Source: Camarhynchus parvulus (Eukaryota; Chordata; Aves; Passeriformes; Thraupidae). From it: DNA of 64,000 nucleotides. Of this stretch, positions 58,256-64,000 are shown in pieces. The stretch lies in the NCBI RefSeq assembly GCF_901933205.1, contig NC_044574.1, positions 186,001 through 250,000 of the forward strand, written 5' to 3'. Each line of letters opens with the position of its first letter. Within the stretch, counting starts at the first letter, position 1. The position numbers were made by a program, and so were the translations under genes. The notes under the pieces were generated by a model. The model worked only from the letters and a program-made list of their open reading frames with translations, made no database searches and was not told the DNA's origin.

Positions 58256-58961
58256 GAACAGTCTCCCAAAGTGCTGTGGGATCAAACATTTCTTTTTACC
58301 CACCCACAGAGAAAATGGAGATGCATAGGCAAAAAGATGACATATTTTTGCCTATAAATAGAAAACTCAGAAGTCTCCAAACTAAGTCAAATGTGGCCTC
58401 TGAACTGCTGCCACTGGGTGTCCTGCAATCTGGTCAGTTCTGCAGAGTTTTGCAGCTGGAGCTCATCTCTACAGATGCAGCTCAGGAGCCAAACCACCTC
58501 TTTTTTGGCCAAAACCATTTTCTCTTTTTCCAGAAATTCATCAGGTTGCTGGGACCATCTTTCTTGGCTCTGATTTTGTCAATACTTCCCAGAGAGCAGA
58601 GTGAAACTCCCAAGGTTTTGCAGCCCACTCTCAATAAGAGCCCTGCCCAGTCCCTGGGGCGGGTTTTGGGCTGGGGCTGCCCATGGGCTGTGCCAGAATG
58701 GCCCAGAGCAGGCTCTGGCCTTGTTTGGGGTGAGTCACATCCTCCTGGGTGGCCTGGGTTGGAAAGGACTGCTGGTGAGCCCCACACACAGATCCTAAAT
58801 GTTCTGCACATCAGCAATGCAGACGTGTCACCCAGCACGTGCAGCACAGCAGTGCAGGGCAGCTGCTGCCATGGGCACGTGGGACAGAGCTGCAGGGCTG
58901 ATCCAGGGCTGATCCAGGGCTGAGCAGTGCCTGCTCAGGGCTCACTCAGGAGCCACCTGGC

Positions 58962-59092
58962 CATGGAACCCCTGGAGTGTGTGGCTGTGGCACCTGGGGA
59001 CAGGGGTGACCTCGGCAGTGCTGGAGAATGGCTGCCCTTGATGGTCTTACAGGGTTTTTCCAACCTAAATGATGCTTTGATGTTTCTATCAA
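58962..59092 (+). repeat. CR1 3' fragment, third subfamily
   Basis: gtggcacctggggacagggg, tcggcagtgctggagaatgg and tttttccaacctaaatgatg follow the CR1 type with the cttggcagtgctggg motif. Forward, diverged. Confidence 0.72.
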
Positions 59093-59690
59093 TCTTTTCC
59101 AGCACAGGAAAGCCTGGGCTTGTGGTCATCGAGGCTCACCTCGGGCATCTTTTGATTTTGCAAGGACAAGAGAAGGTTGAAAGATTTACTGGGCAGTTTT
59201 GCACCCAGGCTTCTCTGAGCCCTCCACATGCACCCCTGACAGATGTGCCCCTCACTTGCACCTGCCACACCTCCATGATATCCCAAAGTCCAGGGTTTCT
59301 CCTGCCAGTGCTCAGAAACTTGTAATCTTGGCTCATGAGAAGCCATTGACTCCTTGCCCTTTATGGAAGTATGCAATGGATGGATCCCTCCTCTGCTGCT
59401 CACAGCTGCATCCCCTGCACCCCCAGACCAGGTGCATCCCACTGCCCCTCTGGCTCCCCTTGGAAAGGGCTGGGGCCCAGTGATAGCCTTAATGACTCTG
59501 TAACTCCATGGCTCTGATGAAAATGTACATTTCTTCCTGAAGAGCCAGACGTTGCAATTTTTGAGACCCATTTCCAGTTAGAAGCCAGCATGAGAAGAAG
59601 AAAAACCCAGAAGTTCTGTTTTTAAGTGAGTCTCTCCAGTATAAGAAAACAAGAGCTGATGCAAGGCAAGGTTAGCTGGGCACAGGATGG

Positions 59691-61049
59691 CCACAGCTCC
59701 TCACTGCTCACTGCTCACACCACAGCTCCTCACTGCTCACACCACAGCTCCTCACTGCTCACTGCTCACACCACAGCTCCTCACTGCTCACACCACAGCT
59801 CCTCACTGCTCACTGCTCACACCACAGCTCCTCACTGTCTCACTGCTCACACCACAGCTCCTCACTGCTCACTGCCTCACTGCTCACACCACAGCTCCTC
59901 ACTGCTCACCTCACAGCTCACACCACAGCTCCTCACTGCTCACTGCCTCACAGCCCTCACTGCTCACTGTCCTCACTGCTCACTGCTCACTGCTCACACC
60001 ACAGCTCCTCACTGCTCACACCACAGCTCCTCACTGCTCACTGCTCACACCACAGCTCCTCACTGCTCACACCACAGCTCCTCACTGCTCACTGCTCACA
60101 CCACAGCTCCTCACTGCTCACACCACAGCTCCTCACTGCTCACTGCCTACACCACAGCTCCTCACTGCTCACTGCTCACACCACAGCTCCTCACTGCTCA
60201 CTGCTCACACCACAGCTCCTCACTGCTCACACCACAGCTCCTCACTGCTCACAGCTCACACCACAGCTCCTCACTGCTCACTGCTCACCCCACAGCTCCT
60301 CACTGCTCACACCACAGCCCCTCACTGCTCACTGCTCACCCACACCACAGCTCCTCACTGCTCACTGCTCACTGCTCACACCACAGCTCCTCACAGCTCA
60401 CACCACAGCTCCTCACTGCTCACTGCTCACCCCACAGCTCCTCACTGCTCACTGCTCACACCACAGCTCCTCACTGCTCACCCCACAGCTCCTCACTGCT
60501 CACTGCTCACACCACAGCTCCTCACTCCTCACTGCTCACACCACAGCCCCTCATTGCTCACTGCTCACACCACAGCTCCTCACTGCTCACTGCTCACACC
60601 ACAGCTCCTCACTGCTCACACCACAGCTCCTCACAGCTCCTCACTGCTCACACCACAGCTCCTCACTGCTCACTGCCCACACCACAGCTCCTCACTGCTC
60701 ACACCACAGCTCCTCACTGCTCACTGCCCACACCACAGCTCCTCACTGCTCACACCAGCTCCTCACATCCTCCTGCTCACACCACAGCTCCTACCTCACT
60801 GCCCACACCACAGCCCTCACTGCTCACACCACAGCTCCTCACTGCTCACTGCTCACACCACAGCTCCTCACTGTAAAACTCACTGCTCACACCACAGCCC
60901 CTCACTGCTCACTGCTCACACCACAGCTCCTCACTACTCACACCACAGCTCCTCACTGCTCACTGCTCACACCACAGCTCCTCACTGCTCACACCACAGC
61001 CCCTCACTGCTCACTGCTCACCCCACAGCTCCTTGCTGCTCACACCACC
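59691..61049 (+). repeat. 1.36-kb minisatellite, 22/29-bp units
   Basis: More than fifty copies of caccacagctcctcactgct plus ca, with an optional extra ctgctca making 29 bp. Scattered variants (ccccacagc, cacagcccctc, ctgccca) and short deletions break the order. Two overlapping stop-free + strand frames of 416 and 496 codons (LLTAHTTAPHC-like) are a by-product of a unit with no stop in any frame. Confidence 0.97.
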
Positions 61050-61727
61050 TCGCAAGGCCAGGGCAGAGCCAGGGATGGGTCCTTGCCAAACCACCCTGCA
61101 GCACTAGCAGAGAGCTGCTGGCCCTCAGAGCAGGATGCCCCTGCTCAGCGCCCCAGCTCTCCCTGCAGCCCAGCTAACCTGCAGAGAAACAGGCGCACAA
61201 GGCAGCACCTCACCCAGGGAACCTGGTGAGACAGAGCCTGTGCTTGGTCATGTACACTCAGTAAAAGGGCTTTTAATCTCATTAGTGTTTGAAAGAAGCA
61301 GTGGTGGATGAATCATCTGATGCAAATGGAATAGTTTAGGGAATACATGCATTTTCATTAGCCTAACTTCTCCTCCAGCCCTACGTATTAGCATGGAATT
61401 AACCCATTAATTCTATTGATTTCAGTTAATATTGTGCATTCCATTAGTGCTGGAATCCCCACAGACTCCTTTCCAGCCATCTATAGGAACTGGCTTGTTT
61501 AATCAACACTGAGCAACTAATTGAGGGAACAGTTTGGGTCATGAAGTGAAGAAGAAAATTGTTTCTAACTGAGAGAACAGGAGGAATTTGGGGAGGCAGG
61601 ACAGAGTTATTACTGCTGGATCAGGGCCAGGGTGCCAGAGATCCCACTGCTGTCTTGGCAGGAGTGCACAGGGGTTGTTCTGTCAGCACAGCTGGTGGAG
61701 GCAGGAGGAGATCATTTCACCTGTCCA

Positions 61728-62165
61728 GGAATGCCTTGGGCTGGGAGGGGCCTTTCCAACCCATCCATTTCCAGTCCCTGCCATGGCAGGGACACCTCTC
61801 ACCAAACCAGGGCTCCCAGCCCTGTCCAGCCTGGCTTTGGGCACTGCCAGGGATCCAGGGGCAGCCACAGCTGCTCTGGGCACCTGTGCCAGGGCCTGCC
61901 CACCTTTATCCTAAAAACATTTTCTTTATATCTAATCTAAGTCAACCCTCTTCTATTTTAAAACCATCATCCCTCATCCTATTGCAGCAGGTCCAGCTAA
62001 AACACTTGTCCCCATCTTTCTTTCAGTCCCTTTGGGCACAGGAAAGTGTTTAAAGCTCCCCCTGAATCCTTCTCTTCTCCAGACTGAACACCCGCAGCTC
62101 TCTCAGCTTTTTCCTATGGGAGCAGTGCTCAATCCCTTTGTCCTCCTCTCCCAAAATCCAGCCAG
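61728..62165 (-). repeat. CR1 LINE fragment
   Basis: A reverse copy: ggctgggaggggcctttcca ... ttctccagactgaacaccc and beyond, with the 5' side running to about 62165. Confidence 0.85.
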
Positions 62166-62461
62166 CACCATGCTGGCAGGAAACTTGCACCCTAAAACCA
62201 CTCAGCTCTGCTCTTCTCAAGCTTCTCCTGTCTGTGTGTCACAGGCTTTCATCACCTGTCACAGCAGTGCCTGGTTACCTCTCACACTCCCTGTGTGTTC
62301 ACAACCCCCTCTGCCCCTGCAGCCCCTCCAGGCCAGATGTGGCCAAACTGCAGACACCCTGGACCAGGTGTGCCCAAATCTGCCCTCCAGGGTGGTGCTG
62401 ATGGAGCCTGTGTGGGGTACAGCCCCTGCAGGCAGCAGCTGCTGCTACACGGGGCTGAGAG

Positions 62462-63093
62462 TGTTATGAGTAGAAAAGTTGTCCATTTTTCTTAAAGGTT
62501 GCAGAGTTAACAGGTTAAACCAATTGCTGCTAAGTTAGAGTTCTAACTATTTGTTGTTAATAATTTCATGTTGTAATCCTGTTGTTAATAGTTTTCCTTT
62601 AATTACCTATTCTTTATGGTTAGAAATCCCCTTTGTCGAGTATCACCCTGCTGCTTCCTGGAAACTGGCACCTCGAATTGTGAGGACGGGGTGACATCGG
62701 GGTAGGCACGCTAATGAGGAAACCCCTCACCAAATCTAGCAGGAAAAACCCCTAAAACAATGAGCCACCATGGAATTCAGAGATCGAAGTGATGTCTAGA
62801 GGTGAGGAACAGGCTCCAGTGTCCGCTAAGACCCTTTTTACCCCTCACCCTAAACTAAAAGATGTCAGCTAGAAAGAGGACCCCGAATGTCAAACTAAAA
62901 AACTGGGAATTTCCCAATGCTCTCGTGAGGACGGAACCCCCACCTCTGTCCACAGACCAGTGGACGCAGCTGCACTTTTCCTCCTCCTCTGAGTCACTCC
63001 TGGGAGCAGCGGCAGCGTGAGCGCGACACGTCCCGAGGTGATTTTTAATAAAGGCATTAAAAAGGAGAAAGATCTCCTACCCTATTTATTTCA
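62462..63093 (+). mobile_element. Solo LTR of an endogenous retrovirus
   Basis: 632 bp starting TGTTATGAG and ending TTATTTCA, flanked on both sides by AGAG (62458-62461 and 63094-63097), a 4-bp target-site duplication. It has a U3-like AT-rich first part, CpG-containing sequence (gtgagcgcgacacgtcccga) after about 63010, and AATAAA at 63048-63053 about 40 bp from the end. No gag, pol or env is attached. A solo LTR is the usual product of recombination between the two LTRs of a provirus. Confidence 0.75.
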
Positions 63094-64000
63094 AGAGGAG
63101 ATGCTCAAAGTGCTGTGTCCCCATGTAGGACGAGGAAAACTTCCCATCTCTGCAGTGCCAAACATTTCCCTGCCACTTTAATGCAGCTGCAGGAGGGATG
63201 GTGTCACTTGGAGAAGTTCAGTCACCAAGGGACAGGGAGGATCTCCAAAGACTGTCAAAGTCGAGGCAGGGTCACAAGATGGTGTTTCATGTGTTCAGCT
63301 CAAAGCCTCTGGACCCTTTTTACTGCTCAGGTAGAAGGGCAGCTCTGCCTCTTGGAGCCTTTGCTTGGAGGAGAGGATGAATGAGGTCTTTGATGTAAAA
63401 ATCCAAATGAAAGCAAACGACAAAGTTGCTCTTTAAACTGAGCTTATTCACCAGCATCCAGTTCTGGCACTCACCTCCCTGGGCAGGCTGTGCACTGGAC
63501 TCACCCTCCCCAGGACTACACGGGCTGGGGCCATATCCGTGACATTTTTTACAGCACTCTTCAGCAATATTTCCTCTCAAATTGCTTTTGTAAAATACTG
63601 TCTTTATTCCCCTCATCATAAGCCCTGCCTCATTTTCAGCAGCAAGCTGAACTCTCTCTCTCTTGCATCCTGGCCTAATTATTAAACAACCCTGTCAAAG
63701 TACTCGGTTGTTTGATGATATTTTACTCTCAATTAGAAGTATGAATGTGCTCCATTAGGCTTCTAATATCCTTTATGCTCAGCCTGACATTTGGGGAGCT
63801 GTTTTATTACAGCTGACACTCTGGGAAATGGGGCTGCCATAGTTAGCATCAATAATGGTGTTATTGACCCCAATTTTATGAATGCAGGAGGATGTCTGGA
63901 TGTTACACACTCAGTATCTCGAGGGCTCTCACTGTCTCACACCAGTGTCTGCTCTGGGAGCTCAGCCCCTGCCTTTTTGTGGAAGTGTGTCATTGTTTTC

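Larger units (their letters stand above)
37778..64000 (-). other. Probable GFRA4 first intron and/or 5' flank
   Basis: The missing GFRA4 exon 1 (a short signal-peptide exon ending in phase 1) should lie to the right of 37778. I looked on the - strand for an ATG-led hydrophobic stretch followed by GT and found none I would defend, so it may be in this 26 kb or beyond the window. No exon of any other family was recognised. Anonymous stretches without named content include 38040-43230, 44850-46490, 47710-50230, 51345-52980, 53870-56570, 61050-61720 and 63100-64000. Confidence 0.5.

Noticed and set aside
59626..61177. + strand frames of 416 and 496 codons
   Set aside because: Low-complexity by-products of the CAGCTCCTCACTG minisatellite, open in more than one frame at once.

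Overview
This window is vertebrate nuclear DNA from a bird, probably a songbird. The evidence is about thirty truncated CR1 LINE copies ending in the avian tail (ttccaaccca...attctatgat), songbird-like endogenous-retrovirus LTRs, many GC-rich minisatellites, and spliced exons with canonical GT-AG borders. There is no bacterial or plasmid-like gene organisation. Most long open frames are repeat artefacts.

Two genes are supported, lying tail to tail. The last two coding exons of attractin (ATRN, + strand) are at 5994-6108 and 7535-7659. A long 3' untranslated region follows, with poly(A) signals near 12.47 and 12.81-12.85 kb. On the - strand, seven coding exons of a GDNF-family receptor alpha, best read as GFRA4, run from 37775 down to 22838. 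All junction phases agree and the assembled frame is 416 codons plus a stop. It lacks only a short first exon carrying the signal peptide. The ATRN-GFRA4 convergent pair is the same neighbour arrangement known at human 20p13, which supports GFRA4 over GFRA1/2/3.

Layout: 1-5993 is ATRN intron with CR1 fragments. 5994-12860 holds the ATRN end and 3' UTR. 12860-22837 is intergenic sequence plus a probable GFRA4 3' UTR of uncertain extent, with a G-rich hexamer array at 18.2-18.57 kb. 22838-37775 is GFRA4, with an LTR, a (GGGAA)n tract, a 20-bp tandem array, a 94-bp duplication and a 67-bp near-perfect palindrome in its introns. 37776-64000 is probable first intron or 5' flank of GFRA4. I found no convincing exon there; it holds CR1 copies, an 18-copy 43/39-bp minisatellite (50.56-51.34 kb), a G-rich CTGCA array (53.73-53.86 kb), a 1.36-kb CAGCTCCTCACTG minisatellite (59.69-61.05 kb) and a solo LTR with a 4-bp target-site duplication (62.46-63.09 kb).

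Functionally the two genes are neighbours, not a pathway. ATRN encodes a large transmembrane CUB/kelch/EGF protein involved in melanocortin and myelin biology. GFRA4 encodes a GPI-anchored co-receptor that binds a GDNF-family ligand (persephin) and acts with RET. I found no previously undescribed system. The most notable points are a bird GFRA4 that keeps cysteine-rich domain 1 (absent in mammalian GFRA4), a NAGNAG acceptor on its exon 2, and several tandem arrays close to splice sites. Family assignments come from recalled protein families, not a database search.
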